From: Syncephalis plumigaleata
Lineage: Eukaryota > Zoopagomycota > Zoopagomycetes > Zoopagales > Piptocephalidaceae
Length of the DNA: 64,000 nucleotides
Reading direction: 5' to 3'
Assembly: GCA_025201365.1 (NCBI GenBank)
Contig: JAIXMF010000023.1
Location: 149,270 to 213,269 of the forward strand
Position 1 is the stretch's first letter, and each line of letters opens with the position of its first letter. The position numbers and the translations under genes were made by a program. This document shows positions 10,328-21,979 of this stretch, in pieces. The notes under the pieces were generated by a model. It was not told the DNA's origin, did no database searches, and worked only from the letters and a program-made list of their open reading frames with translations.

Positions 10328-11399
10328 TTATCGTTTACCAATGCAAACAAAATAGCTTTCGGCCGAGTCTTTTCTTGATGCCATCGGTTTTTCTATGTGT
10401 ACTTTACGGAACAGAGTGCGTAATTCTTGGCGGAATGTTTGATCGCCACCATCCATGAATATCTAGAAACGGTGGATTAGTGACATTCCACGGTGATACA
10501 GTCAGTGTGTGTTAGCTACTTGCCTTGCATACAAATATGCCTCCTTCTTTCAAGTATGTTTGTGCAAATATTAGTGCAGTCTCACACAATTCCTAGTCAT
10601 TATATTCGTTAATATCGATGACAATGTATAAACAGATGGTGCATCTAACGCGATGAGAACCTACCATAGATCTAGCCTGGTCAACTGTTCGAATACCTAG
10701 TAATAATAATGATATAGAGTGAGTGATAGCTGCTTGAATATGTGTATCTACTACTATACCTGAAAGTGATGGTGCCATATCGGATAGTACAACGTCCACT
10801 GGCTTATTATCAAGCAATTGAACTATTTTACTTTGTATCTCGTCCACTCTAAAATCACCTTGAATGAAGTGAACATTCGCTAGCGGTGACATTGCCAATA
10901 GATCCACCGCTACCACCAGTCCATTATCGGTTAAGCTTGCATCGGATTCTTGTCCCGTTACAGATGCTACACCTTTAGTTACTTTCAAGTCACGCGAAGT
11001 GCCTGGCTTCACCGAATTGCGTAGGATTAACTCGGCTGCCACTTGGCTCCAACCGCCTGGATTAGAGCCGCAGTCAATGCAACGAGCACCTGGCACTAGA
11101 AAACGATGCTTATCATTCATGGCCAGTAATTTATACGCACTCCTAGTTCGATAGCCATCCATACGTGCATTTTTCGCGTAAATATCGTCTCGTTGTCGTT
11201 GTAGCCATCGTTGTGAAGATCCCGACTTTTGTGCATTAACCACAGGAGTAGTGGACACTCGATGAATCTGGTTATAGCTACCTGTATTGCTGTTGTTAAG
11301 TGTAAAACTACGTGTTGCTGAGAATACTGGCCATACTGTTCGTACGGTAGTAATGCTCTGATTAGTCGACCAGCGTAGTTTATAGCGTAACATACTCAT
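10328..11399 (-). CDS. MRM2: mitochondrial rRNA 2'-O-methyltransferase (FtsJ/RrmJ family)
   Basis: Mrm2 methylates a uridine ribose in the mitochondrial large rRNA using SAM. Four exons, 11399-10760, 10696-10665, 10592-10524 and 10462-10328, join in frame to 291 residues without any slip. The N-terminus is basic and Ser/Thr-rich, as for mitochondrial import. FtsJ hallmarks: RTRSAYKLLAMNDKH with the first catalytic Lys, GARCIDCGSNPGGWSQVA (SAM motif), DVVLSDMAPSLSG (catalytic Asp), and FVCK at the exon 3/4 border for the late Lys. The third intron starts with GCAAGT at 10523, a GC-AG intron. Orthology to Mrm2 rather than the cytosolic relatives rests on the leader and overall length. Confidence 0.9.
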
Positions 11400-11944
11400 T
11401 ATTGTAAAGAAAGATAAAATATAAAATAAACAAAGGGTTTTTCCAACCGATTAACATTGTTAGTCATTAACTTTTGCTCTTTATTAATAAATAATATTAC
11501 ACAATTGTTAACACCATTATTGCATTGCTATTATTATTGAGTAGTTGTCATGATCCTAGCAGTTGAGGGAGATGTTAATGATCGCGATATCATATATTAC
11601 AATAGTGTTAACAAGCTATGATGAATTGGCAGGAACATCTAGTAAAGGACAACATGGATGCTTATTTTATTCAGTGCATTGTTATAATGACATTCAAGAT
11701 GATTCAGATAGCAAGCTTCAATCAAGCAGAATGAAATGATGACGCAGTACATGCACTATCGAGCAACATCCTCTATGCATCGAGAAGCATTCATCAGTTT
11801 GTACAGCTTGATGTCTCAATTGCTATTATAGTTGATTTATTCAATTAATCATTCAGTTCATAGAAAGTATCTGCATGTGTTATGGTTTAATGATGTATAA
11901 ACACTACTCTTATTAACTAATGTAGTACGATTTATTGATATTTG
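11400..11944. other. intergenic with partial copy of element 9610 sequence
   Basis: Contains the promoter side of MRM2. At 11438-11515 it resembles the left end of the 9610-10138 element (TTTTTCCAACC, AACTTTTGC, TTTATTAATAAATA, CACAATTGTTAACA). No gene is supported. Confidence 0.5.
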
Positions 11945-13573
11945 CTATAGTTCACCATACTCATGTATTGTTTGCGCAGGGCTGTCAAATGAACTATACA
12001 TCATACCAACCATTGAATACCTATCCAAAGGCCAATTTGTTTTTGGAATTTCCAATTTGTGGATCATTTCTTTTGTATTGATGTTTACGAGCAATCGACT
12101 GTACATAATAGTAGAGCTAGTTACAGTAAAAACATAGAAATCTCCAATAATATGTCTAATGAAAGTTATATCAGGTATTCGCAATACTTGATTATCATTA
12201 CAGGATAAATCTGTCCATATTTTTGTTGGTTTGGAATTAAGTGTTAAATACATGTGTCCATCTTTAGCAATGGGATAGGTATCTGCCGGTCAGTTATAGT
12301 GTAGCAATTACGTGGAGTATGGCTTTGACCATTGGATGCTACACTATGCATTATGTATGAATTATAATCAGTATGACCATGTAGTTTGATGATTATATGC
12401 GAATCATATGAATTATGAGCAAGATATATTACGTAGCCGTTATCTCCTTAGGTAGATGAAACCAGCCATTTCGCAATTGTACAACGGGATTATTGTTCGA
12501 GAACTGATACAATGCCCATTCAATACGACCACGTCATCATCTTTGACTATTCTTCCCGTATATACTATTACTGTATTATTGGTTGTTTTGTAGAAACGCG
12601 TCACATCCCATGTATCGTCAATGTTTCCTGGACACATGATATTATTATCTATATCGAATACCATTATATCGGCTGAATCCATTAATGATTAGTACTAGTT
12701 ATATTGCATCATTGTACAATTACTATGCTTACAAATATAAAGTGAATCATCGAGTATGTCTTTTGATTCACACACAAGCAATAACCATTTCCCTTCGACT
12801 GCCAGCATTTCATATGGTATTGGGACATCAAGTGTAGTAAAAACATCATAATGTTTGCGAGAGAGTATTTTCACATTATAGTGGGTATTGCTCTCAAATA
12901 CATAAGGGCGTACAGCTATATAATGGTCACCCAAAACATAAAAACACTGAGCATCAGCGCCACTACCCAATGGGAAAAGGTTTGGCGATGAGGATAATGT
13001 ACTGTTATATTCAATGTTGTTGCTGGATCTAAGATTCGAATGTGGCAAATATTCTAAACTATAATTATGATCTGGCATTTTGTTTGAGCGACCTTGTCGT
13101 AGCATAACTAAGCTGTTACGCTCAGCTTCTGTGCTATGACATACTCCATCCTTGTCATGTTCCATATCGATACGCGTAATATTGCATCGTCCATATCGCC
13201 AATTATTCTCGGTGCTCACTCGTCGACGATATGTGTTGTACCAGTCCACATTCTCTAGTAGATCGGCTCGTTTATCCGATGTACATGGATTGTTGACATC
13301 TGTGCGTATACACCATAATACGAAATCCATTTCTTTGTCGTAATACGCCCCCGATAGGAAATCCCTATGGTATAGTGCTTGCCATAATGCTCTATCATTT
13401 CGAACACTGCTTGTTAATGAGCGACAACATGCTGATAAACGCACTAATTCGATATGACCAAGTAGACTACGGAAGACACGCTGATCATGAGATGGAAGAC
13501 TATTCAGACAAACTAGTAATCTACAAGACGAGTTGGAATTACTCGATATTTCAGTAGTAGTAGTAGTAGACAT
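11945..13573 (-). CDS. F-box protein with repeat-like C-terminal half (frame slips)
   Basis: F-box proteins recruit substrates to SCF ubiquitin ligases. The first 292 codons (13573-12695) include an F-box at about residues 25-72: LNSLPSHDQRVFRSLLGHIE, LVRLSACCRSLTSSV, LWQALYHRDF. The remainder, in frames 12682-12440 and 12253-11945, is a string of beta-strand-like segments with recurring Tyr/Val/Ile-rich stretches, compatible with a propeller but without a recognisable WD or Kelch signature. Three frames are needed to cover the protein. Either one-base errors, as in neighbouring genes, or decay would explain this; the long open stretches favour errors. Substrate unknown. Confidence 0.6.
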
Positions 13574-13842
13574 AGTGGAATGGAATAAGAAAGATGATAT
13601 GGAGTAGCGAAATACGATGACGTTATTTCAATCAAGAATACACAAATAAATCATACACAAGTGTGGATAACAATGAAGCATGGTGTTCAAGTCATTCTAA
13701 TTGACGAGATATCCTACTGTCACTTGTCATGTCTTCTTAATATGAGTATAATGTATAACAATATACTCATTCATTATTCTATTAGATGCACACATCAGAA
13801 TTGTAATGATGACATGAATGGTAAAGGATTCGAGTATCGTGT

Positions 13843-14110
13843 ATGGAATCAGGATATGACAGCATGTCTGAGTGTTATTCAGATTATTCTCAGTCTTTGC
13901 AATGGAAATGGTGTTCCAACACAACTACATCGAAGTGCCATTACTTCTAAACGTTCAAGAAATGAAGGACAACAAGAAACAGCTTATTCGTGATGGTTAT
14001 CGCTACTCACATCTAAATACGTATTATCATAATTATTACTTACTAGTAAACAGCAAAAGGAATAGCTGCGCAAATTGGTTAAAGAAATCCTGTAGTCCTT
14101 TATTACATTC
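13843..14110 (+). pseudogene. diverged relative of the 9872 small gene
   Basis: Begins MESGYDSMSECYSDYSQS, then shifts frame and continues as NYIEVPLLLNVQEMKDNKK, mirroring FNEVPFLLSVQDKEDKDN of the first copy. It stops at a GTATTA donor in the same relative place (14021). Downstream, CTGCGCAAATTGG (14067-14079) matches the right end of the 9610 element. The acceptor used by the first copy is not preserved. It may be a decayed copy or one carrying a sequence error. Confidence 0.45.
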
Positions 14111-14151
14111 ACTTGTTTGTTTACTTATTCATTTATTAAATAGAATATCCT

Positions 14152-14833
14152 CTATTCCACAATGCCTCCTTCTGTTACAATCAAGGCGAGATCTTTAACG
14201 GCATCGCATACTTGACTGGCAAGGTCAAGTAGTAGACCTATACAATGATTGAGCAATTAGCGAAATAAACAGTAGTCCTAATGGCTACTTGCCTGTATTG
14301 GCTTGAATGTCAGCAATAAGTGAAATGACCAGAGGTGGTCGTGACGCTTGTACCAGTTGGTGCAAGCCAGTCATACAAGCTATAGCGCGGTGTCGTCCAA
14401 GTCCAAGCTTACTAGCCTGGAGATAATAAAATAGAATTATTGATGTTTAATGACTATTCACTATTGTCATATCTGCTAGTAATTACCTGTTCACTTGCTA
14501 TGGTAAATGTCGACGACATTGGCGGTTCTAGCATGCTTTCTCGCAGTTGCTCTGCCGTTGCTAGTACAGTATAGTTAGCAGTGACAAATTATTTGTAACC
14601 CATAGTAGAATACCTTGTCCCAGTATGACTCCTTCGCGGTCTGTTACTACGCAAGCAAGCAAATCGTGTGGATGACTAGACCAGCATTAGTAATACGCAA
14701 CTATATGTATATATGTATATATCCGCTATGATACTTGCCAGATAAGCAACTGGTGTAGATACGATTCCAACTCGTCTCGCTGCTGCTTTGTTTGAGATTC
14801 CTCGAGCACGGGTGAAGCTGATTCAGTAGCCAT
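14152..14833 (-). CDS. LAMTOR3: Ragulator subunit LAMTOR3 (roadblock fold)
   Basis: LAMTOR3 (MP1) is part of the lysosome/vacuole-bound Ragulator that anchors Rag GTPases and TORC1. Five exons join in frame. Family landmarks are LLACVVTDREGVILGQ, MSSTFTIASEQASKLGLGRH, and LVQASRPPLVISLIADIQAN followed by TG, as in the animal protein. The product is about 140 residues, normal for the family, and ends VTEGGIVE before TAG at 14152. Two of its four introns start with GC (GCAAGT at 14738 and 14292). Exon 1 is 14833-14739. The gene is absent from most yeasts, so it supports an early-diverging fungal host. Confidence 0.85.
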
Positions 14834-15265
14834 AATGGAATAATACGAAATGGTAAAGGAGACGAAATGATAAGTTGAATAGAAAGTAAAATGATGCACT
14901 ATCAATTTCAGTAAATAATAATGACAATACGCGTTACCATTCGCTAATGTAGTCATCATTTGACTAGCATCTCGTTTGTTTGCGTATACTTTCATGGATT
15001 TGTTTCAAGTAGTATCATTATACAATTAATCATTGAGAGCAATGCATTCTATAGAGTTAACAATTTACACATTAATCAATTCAAATATATCCGGTTGCAA
15101 TGTATATTTATAGGTAAAGATGCGTAAAAGAGAATAAAAAATCATAGATGAATGCAGACATAACCAGGAATGAAAAGAAGTTGCAATGAACATGAACATG
15201 AATGTGACAAGGAAGACGATGCGTATTTAACAATGGTATTTGTACCAAACAGTATATGAGCAAAT
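14834..15265. other. intergenic
   Basis: Promoter of LAMTOR3 and 3' flank of the secreted LPMO-like gene. No other feature recognised. Confidence 0.5.
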
Positions 15266-15736
15266 CTAATTGATCTCAATATCGGCGCATTGATCGTATA
15301 TCTTCGAGTCTTCATAGGTGTGACCGGTCTTCCATACCCAGCGTAAGACTTTCTTGCCAGTGACATTCTTTGGTAAGTTGATCAACCATGGCTTGTTCAT
15401 GGTGTCGAGACATTCTTGACGTTCATCGAGTTTTACGGCATTGCTCAAGTTTTCATCGAGCAAATAAATACGACATACACCGGAAGCAGGATCGTTGATG
15501 GTAAGTTTGACTTCAATCGATTGGGAAACGGGTTGCGCGGGACCGGCAAGTCTACTATTGCAGACGCCCTTTGTGTTTGGACCCTTGAGCTCCGCGGGAT
15601 AGTTGCTAGCAGATGCAACACCGCGTGGCAGTGGCGATACCATGTAGCCCTCGCCCAACACGCCCGTGATAGAAGTGAGAGTAAGCATAGCAAAAATGCA
15701 AAGCATCATGCCGAAGAAAGAAGCGAAATGGCTCAT
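15266..15736 (-). CDS. secreted LPMO-like (chitin-binding type-4-like) protein
   Basis: Intact single exon, 156 residues. Residues 1-28 form a signal peptide (MSHFASFFGMMLCIFAMLTL TSITGVLG). The mature part opens EGYMVSPLPRGVASASNYPA, matching the start of AA10/AA15-type lytic polysaccharide monooxygenases, which read H-G-x-M/V-x-x-P-x-x-R. It ends KVLRWVWKTGHTYEDSKIYD then QCADIEIN, the W-x-W ... Y-x-x-CADI closing strand of that fold. Four cysteines are spaced for two disulfides. The His that should be residue 1 of the mature enzyme and hold copper is absent: the motif is preceded by Gly-Glu. The protein is therefore more likely a non-catalytic binding relative. Fold assignment is from motif similarity only. 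Confidence 0.6.
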   Translation of the reverse strand: MSHFASFFGMMLCIFAMLTLTSITGVLGEGYMVSPLPRGVASASNYPAELKGPNTKGVCNSRLAGPAQPVSQSIEVKLTINDPASGVCRIYLLDENLSNAVKLDERQECLDTMNKPWLINLPKNVTGKKVLRWVWKTGHTYEDSKIYDQCADIEIN

Positions 15737-16383
15737 GATAGATATAATGAGTGAGTGGCTGAGTGAGTGAGTAAGCGAGCGAGTAAAGTGTCAATGGAAG
15801 AGGCGAGTGTAGAGTAGGATTCTAAAGAGCGGATAGGATGGTGAATGACGAGCGAACGTAATGTGTTTATTTGTTGCTTAGGTTGACGTTGAGAAAGGTG
15901 AAAGAAACGAGTAAAGACGTGCGTGTAGATGGAGTGTATGAGAGTTAATGTCGAATGCTGGACTGCATCTAACTGTAGCGTATTTATACTACTAGTGACA
16001 AGCCATTGGAATCAAGCATAAACCCTGATATTCCTCAAAGATTAATAATAGTTGAGACTGAAAGATGCAACTCATCAGGAATAATTGAAACGTTGCAACA
16101 GCAGTCATATTTCAAACAATGTTATGATAACATTTAGTGCTATTTTCAATCTATACAGTAGTAGTACCACATCATACTAGAGATAATATACTCGAATGTG
16201 CATGCTCTTGAATACACTAGGCGTTACAGATTCAAAACAAAAGTCGAAACAATCCAATGTTCTTTTTTGTATCACTATAACTCAACCTATTCTCACACAT
16301 TAGCTTTCACAGTCATCGCTACTTGCTCTTTCTCACTTTTTAATTATTATTGTATTGACAGTGATAATATTCTATAATTTACA
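15737..16383. other. divergent promoter region
   Basis: Lies between the start codons of the secreted LPMO-like gene (-) and CWC25 (+). The first ~100 bp upstream of the minus gene repeats GAGTGAGT-like units. No further gene seen. Confidence 0.5.
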
Positions 16384-17840
16384 ATGGGAGGTGGCGATCT
16401 TGTAAGTAATCTATCGCTAATCTCTATTACCAACTGATACTGATCTATCAATGTAGAATCTGAAAAAGTCCTGGCATACGGGCACGTTCCGTAACCAGGA
16501 GATGGTATGGAAACGTGAACAGGAGGTTGCCGAAGAAAACAAGAAACTCGAACAGCTAAGAAAGGAGCTGGAGGAGGAGAGACAGTTGCAGGAGCTGCAA
16601 CGAATGCAGGAGGCATCAGGAGGACGGTAAGTATACGATTAGGCTATGGTTATGGCTGAGCCATCACTCGTGTATACTGACGATATTATCCGCCAATGTA
16701 GGAAACGAACTGAACGACTGGAATGGATGTATGCAGCGGGACCTGGTCAGTCGGCCGCCACACGTAGTTCTGACCTCGAGCAGTATCTACTTGGTAAGAA
16801 ACGAGTAGATGATATTGTAGATGCGGGACATACGGTAGACGAGGTAAGTTGTAGGCGAGCATTTAGCATGTATGTAGCATTTCTCATAACTCGGCATTAC
16901 TCGTAGTTATCCGAGCGATCTTCCTCGGTGTTCCAAAAGGCCATGAATCAACAGGCGAATAATGCGCGTGATATGTATGCTAAAGTCAGGGAAGATCCAT
17001 TGTTTCTAATTAAGAAACAGGAGCAGCATAGTTTGGAGAGCATCATGAATAATCCTATTAAAATGAAACAATTGGCCGAGGTATGTATTTATTAGTTGTA
17101 GTTACTAGTGTAAGCATTCGATTAATACGATTTGCAACTACTATTAGGCAAAGAAACTATCCAAGAAGGATAAAAAGAAAGAGAAGAAAGAAAAGAAAGA
17201 ACGAAGAAAGCACCATCATGATAGAGATAGTGATGACAATGATGCTGCCGTTCATTACAGACGACATGAACGAGCTCATGTAGATAGACGAGATCGTCGT
17301 CATTCACGATCAAGATCACGATCACCATCATCTTCTAGACGTCATCGTAGTCCTGATCGTATTAGTAGCAGTAGTAGTAGTCATAATAATAGTAATGGTA
17401 GAGCCATACGTGACTACAATCATGATAGACATCATTCAAAGAAGCCGTATTCACGATCTACAACATCGGCAGCAGAAGAACGAGCAGCCAAGGAAGAGGA
17501 GAGACAGCGTCGTTTAGCTGCCATGATGCAAGATGCAGACTCGCTGGATCGTGAACGTGAATCACGTCTTAGTGCCATATTGAAAGAAGAGGCGGATGAA
17601 GAGAAACGCAATCAAGAGGATCGACTAAAGAGTGGTCGCTACGGTACAGGACGAGATTTCCTAAGGTAAGTTGTAGCTGGCTGACTCTATCAGATGACAT
17701 ATATAATAGCTCATTATTATTATTATTACTGTTATAGTCAAGCAAATCGTGCAGTATACGGTACATCTAAATCATCTAGTCTTGAGGAACGAGTAAGACG
17801 TAGTCGCGGCAATTTACAACGTCAAAGTGTAGGCGAATAG
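16384..17840 (+). CDS. CWC25: pre-mRNA-splicing factor Cwc25
   Basis: Cwc25 joins the activated spliceosome and promotes the first catalytic step. Six exons join without error: 16384-16401, 16457-16626, 16702-16843, 16907-17080, 17148-17665, 17737-17840. The N-terminus [20 protein letters not shown] is the family's Cir_N signature, followed by the coiled coil [20 protein letters not shown] and the [13 protein letters not shown] motif. The middle has [20 protein letters not shown]. The rest is Lys/Arg/Ser-rich with an SR-like stretch and a charged C-terminal coiled coil. Exon 1 is only 18 nt. All introns are 54-80 nt, a useful model of normal splicing in this genome. Confidence 0.95.
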
Positions 17841-17979
17841 AGAAAGATGAAGAAGACACGACGACAACTATACGTGGTTCTTTTTATTATTACTATTCTA
17901 GTTTATCCATGTTACTATTTCTATTATCATTTCCATTAAAGTATCACAAATAATCGGTGTCACCTCTAGACGCGATCAT

Positions 17980-20665
17980 CTAATCCCAGCACTCTTGTTG
18001 ATATCGACCGGTGCGTTTTAATGTAACAATTAGTTCACGCGCCTCTTGTTCCGATAGATTGCCTTGTTTCACGAATACATCACAGAATGCATCAATGACA
18101 TCCTCTGGCATACGTTTAGATTTCCTATTCATATATATATATATATAGATGTTGATATGTTAGCTATCATTTATATTATGTGGCAACAGTACAAGTAAAC
18201 ATTACTTACCCGCATACGTAGATTGATCCATGTTGATGCTGAATAGCTGTCCATATCAATGCTGCCTGTTTCATGATAACATGTTGTACGTATTGCTTTT
18301 CATTCTATAACGTGTCAATATCTAATTAGTAAATGATGATAATCATTTGAGATGAACGCGTGCTACTACACATACTTGATCACGCGAGAATGCCGTAAAC
18401 AATTGTAGCGCGCCTTTCTCGCACATTACTCGCCATTCATCGCTGAAGTAAAAGTCGGCCTGTTGATGTCGACAACCAAATATCAAAATATTGCCTAGTA
18501 ATGTTAGGAATTAATAATGATTTATTGTCTATTAGTATAACTTACTGTGTTGCTGTAAGGCTAGACGCTCTTCGAGTAAGGCACGCATAGGTGCTAGACC
18601 CAATCCTAAATGAATTAGCAAATCAATTAGTAATACGCAGACATATATATATATATGTACATGATGACATTACCTGGTGCAATCAATATAATGGGACCAT
18701 CACTTGATGGTAAGCGTAATGTACCACGTCTAATCCATACCGACAATGTGCGTGTACTCTCCTCTAACAACTCGATATTAGTAATGAGTATCCATGATGT
18801 CATTTCCTTCACTTACTACTATTACCATTGTCATTAATATCTATTGGTGGTAGATCAGCTAGCCATCGAGTGAATACACCGGTACGTGGTGTTGCCATTC
18901 GTGTACGATACTTGACAATACCAATAAGTAGTTGTATTGTGTTGTCGTGCACCTATCCACATAGTAGATTAGCAATGATGATGATTAATAATGATATTGC
19001 TACCTTTGACGATGAAGCAATAGAGAATGATCTAGGTCGTAGAATTGGAAATATTTCCAATAAATAATCGAGTGGAAGCTTGATTGAATTAAAGTCTTGC
19101 AATACTTCAAATGCTGTACGCCGCATTCTATAGCAATAAGCGTATAGATCATCCTAGTATAGATGTACGTGTTTGTATATAGTCGATGACAATGTCAGTA
19201 GTGTGCATCTTCTACATAATCGATGCTTTTACCTGTCCTGCAGCAGTACTGAAATAGTGTAATTTCTCGGCATGCTCTGGATCTTCGGCAAAATGAGCAG
19301 TCAACTCGAAGAACGAGCGACGTGGCACGGAGAATATATCAAGCCAGCAACGACACAAATCGCGTAATGTCAATATAGCACTAATCCTACTCGGTAAAGG
19401 ATAATCTACCAGTGACTATTAACTCACATTATAATCGAATGTGTCTCATTAGTGTTACATACTAGGATCCGGTGAATCTATTCGAATCAATCGATCAGCT
19501 TGCTCTAATAGACCGATATGTTCAAGGAATGTCTCCACGTCTTTTGAGCAATTCTCAGGCATGATATCAATGATATCGCCTGGTTGATACCTAACTCAAT
19601 CATTAGCAATGATAGTACACGATTGAATGGAACACTTACGCCGGCAGTTGATCAAACTCGAGTTCTACCAAGCGTACATCTTGAAAATGACTTTTCGGTG
19701 TAACACGTTGATTTCTAGTCAATCGTGCCAAATGATCTCCTGCATGCTGAGGTACAATTGTACCAGTAGATGATGCATCTTCATCTACAAATCTAATAGT
19801 AAAACTAGATGGCAATGTAAGCTGAGTGATGTAAGCATCTAAGCGTCAATTGTACTAGTAATAAATAAATAAATGAAATGCAACAATGATTACACTAAAG
19901 GATATAATACGCTATCGTCCATTTCACGTAATTCAACCGATAATGGGAATCGACTGGCTAGCGTATCCCAAACGGCCTCTAGCCATGGATCTAATGCGCC
20001 GTCAAGCCTATTAATCAATTGACGAGTTAGCTATCTAATGTGTATATAGTAAGCTTACTACGTCATACTTACCCCAAGTAATGTTGGTCATCACCATCAC
20101 CACGAGCATGGAATGGTTGAGCACCCAGTTGCTGTAGTCGTTTGTGCAACTTCTTTGCTGGATAATTAAATCTACCAAATGATTAGGATTAGCCGGGATA
20201 GATATGTAACTGTTCGTCTACATACTTTTCATAAGATGAATCACCAAGACCAAACACGCTATACTCCAGTTGAGATAGTACATTCTTCGGCAGGTCTTTA
20301 CGCAATAGAAAACGCCAGAATTTCTAATTATTTATTTATTAATATTAAGATAATCATGTAGGAAGTATCGTCTATCGCTTACTTTCATATTATCGGGTTC
20401 TTCACCCTGTCCCGTGGTAGACACTATAAATACAGCCAGTTTCTCCTCTACTAGTCGTGTCTAGTTTGTAAATGAATACAAAGTCATTCCAACGGTTAAT
20501 CGTGTGTATAACGCGACAACTTACTCGGTCGTAATCGTCGAGTGCAAATAGCGCGGGCTGGTAGTGTCAACGCTTTGCTGCGCGTCGAATACGTTCGGCC
20601 ACATCGGCAGCACAGCCAGTCTGCGAACCATAAAGAATGAGTAGACGTGGTCGTGTGGTAGACAT
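17980..20665 (-). CDS. TAH18: NADPH-dependent diflavin oxidoreductase (Tah18/NDOR1)
   Basis: Tah18 passes electrons from NADPH through FAD and FMN to Dre2 in cytosolic Fe-S assembly. The start at 20665 reads MSTTRPRLLILYGSQTGCAA, the flavodoxin FMN-binding loop, followed by FVSTTGQGEEPDN and QLEYSVFGLGDSSYEK. FAD-domain segments include the substrate-loop region near 18900 and KYRTRMATPRTGVFTRWLAD. The NADPH side has GPIILIAPGTGLAPMRALLE (about 18700-18560) and FGCRHQQADFYFSDEW. It ends CWD before TAG at 17980. About a dozen short introns interrupt it, and one base is apparently missing near 20570 in the flavodoxin domain. Length and domain order are those of the family. Confidence 0.9.
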
Positions 20666-21979
20666 ACTTGCCGATAAAAAGAAAAATACTAATAATAGAA
20701 TAAGAGGAAATGAAGCAATCATCTCCATTCATCTGATAAGAGGAAGCACTATGGGAATACGCATGACCAATCAGAGGACTCCTCATATTTCTCAATGAAA
20801 ATAAGAGAGGTGGCTTTCTCATTAGATTCCGCTATCTTCTACATTGACTTGATGCTTAAGGGTGAGTTCTAAGCCGAATAGTTGTATCATATTGTGGTGT
20901 AACATCCTTTCATATGAGCATGCGTGTGCCATCTTTAATAACCGACCTCACTCCCATTGCGAATAAGCCGACCTATTAGACACGGGTAACCGAGTAGACC
21001 TTAAACAACTATGGCGCAACCGTACATGAACATCAAAGGATATGTCAAGATCTAGTGCAAGGCGATGAGGCGACACATCTTGCCTATTCTTTATGGATAT
21101 ACTTGATCAATTTGGTGCCCTTCATAAGGCCACGGTTACCGCGATAAGATAGAATACGTCTTTTTATATCAGTGATATATCGATGATAGTTACTAATGCT
21201 ACAGCAAATAAACAGTATGTCCTAGTATACCGTTGTAAACAAGTATATTGCTGGCTGGTGAGGTCATTTCGCCGAGAACCCATGCAAACGGTTAGATGTC
21301 ACCGACATATAATGATCCAACGAATTTGTGACGGCAATGGACGGTGTAGATGCATACATACATGCGTGTGTGCGACATGGCCGCTCGTACTGATGATAGA
21401 AACCGGTAAGAGGCCTACCGCTGTCACAGAATATTAGTAGTTATTATGACGGGTCAAGCCCACGTGATGGATTAATTGTAAAACAATAACAGGATTATAC
21501 GAACTAGCATCATCGGAATACATCTTTTTATGTATACGCACACATATATATACATGCCTTAATAGGAATGCTTATTTTAAAGCCATTCCGTAATACTCGT
21601 TACATGCTCGTCTTTATTCTACACTCATTAAATAATCGTTGTAAGTTATACTGGATATTTGAGATATCCTTTCCCTGTCCCTCTTTTGTGGCTCTTGTCA
21701 TCATCATCACCATCATCATAAGCATTACTATACTCCTCTAGCTCTTGCTCGAACTATCCTTGCTCGCCTTTACTCGCCTACTCTCCTCTTCTGTTTCTTA
21801 TTTGGCGTTTCGATATAGCAATACAAGTTGCACGTACACTTCTTTGCAACCACTCTAATTCTCATTTTGTATTACCTTTTTCTTTATTAAGCAAGTGCAA
21901 TATCGCCACTTGATCCTCATTTCTTTTACACGTCTAGCATCATCCTTTAATAACCATAACCATAACCATAATCACTACT
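20666..21979. other. 1.3-kb intergenic region
   Basis: Divergent spacer between TAH18 and the seven-helix gene. An 84-codon frame at 21183-21437 has no recognisable features and is not called. The last 25 bp before the next gene are tandem CATAAC units (about 21950-21973). No tRNA or other RNA gene was recognised. Confidence 0.5.

Noticed and set aside
21183-21437. 84-codon frame as a gene
   Set aside because: No domain, no splice context, composition like the flanks; chance frame in a long spacer.
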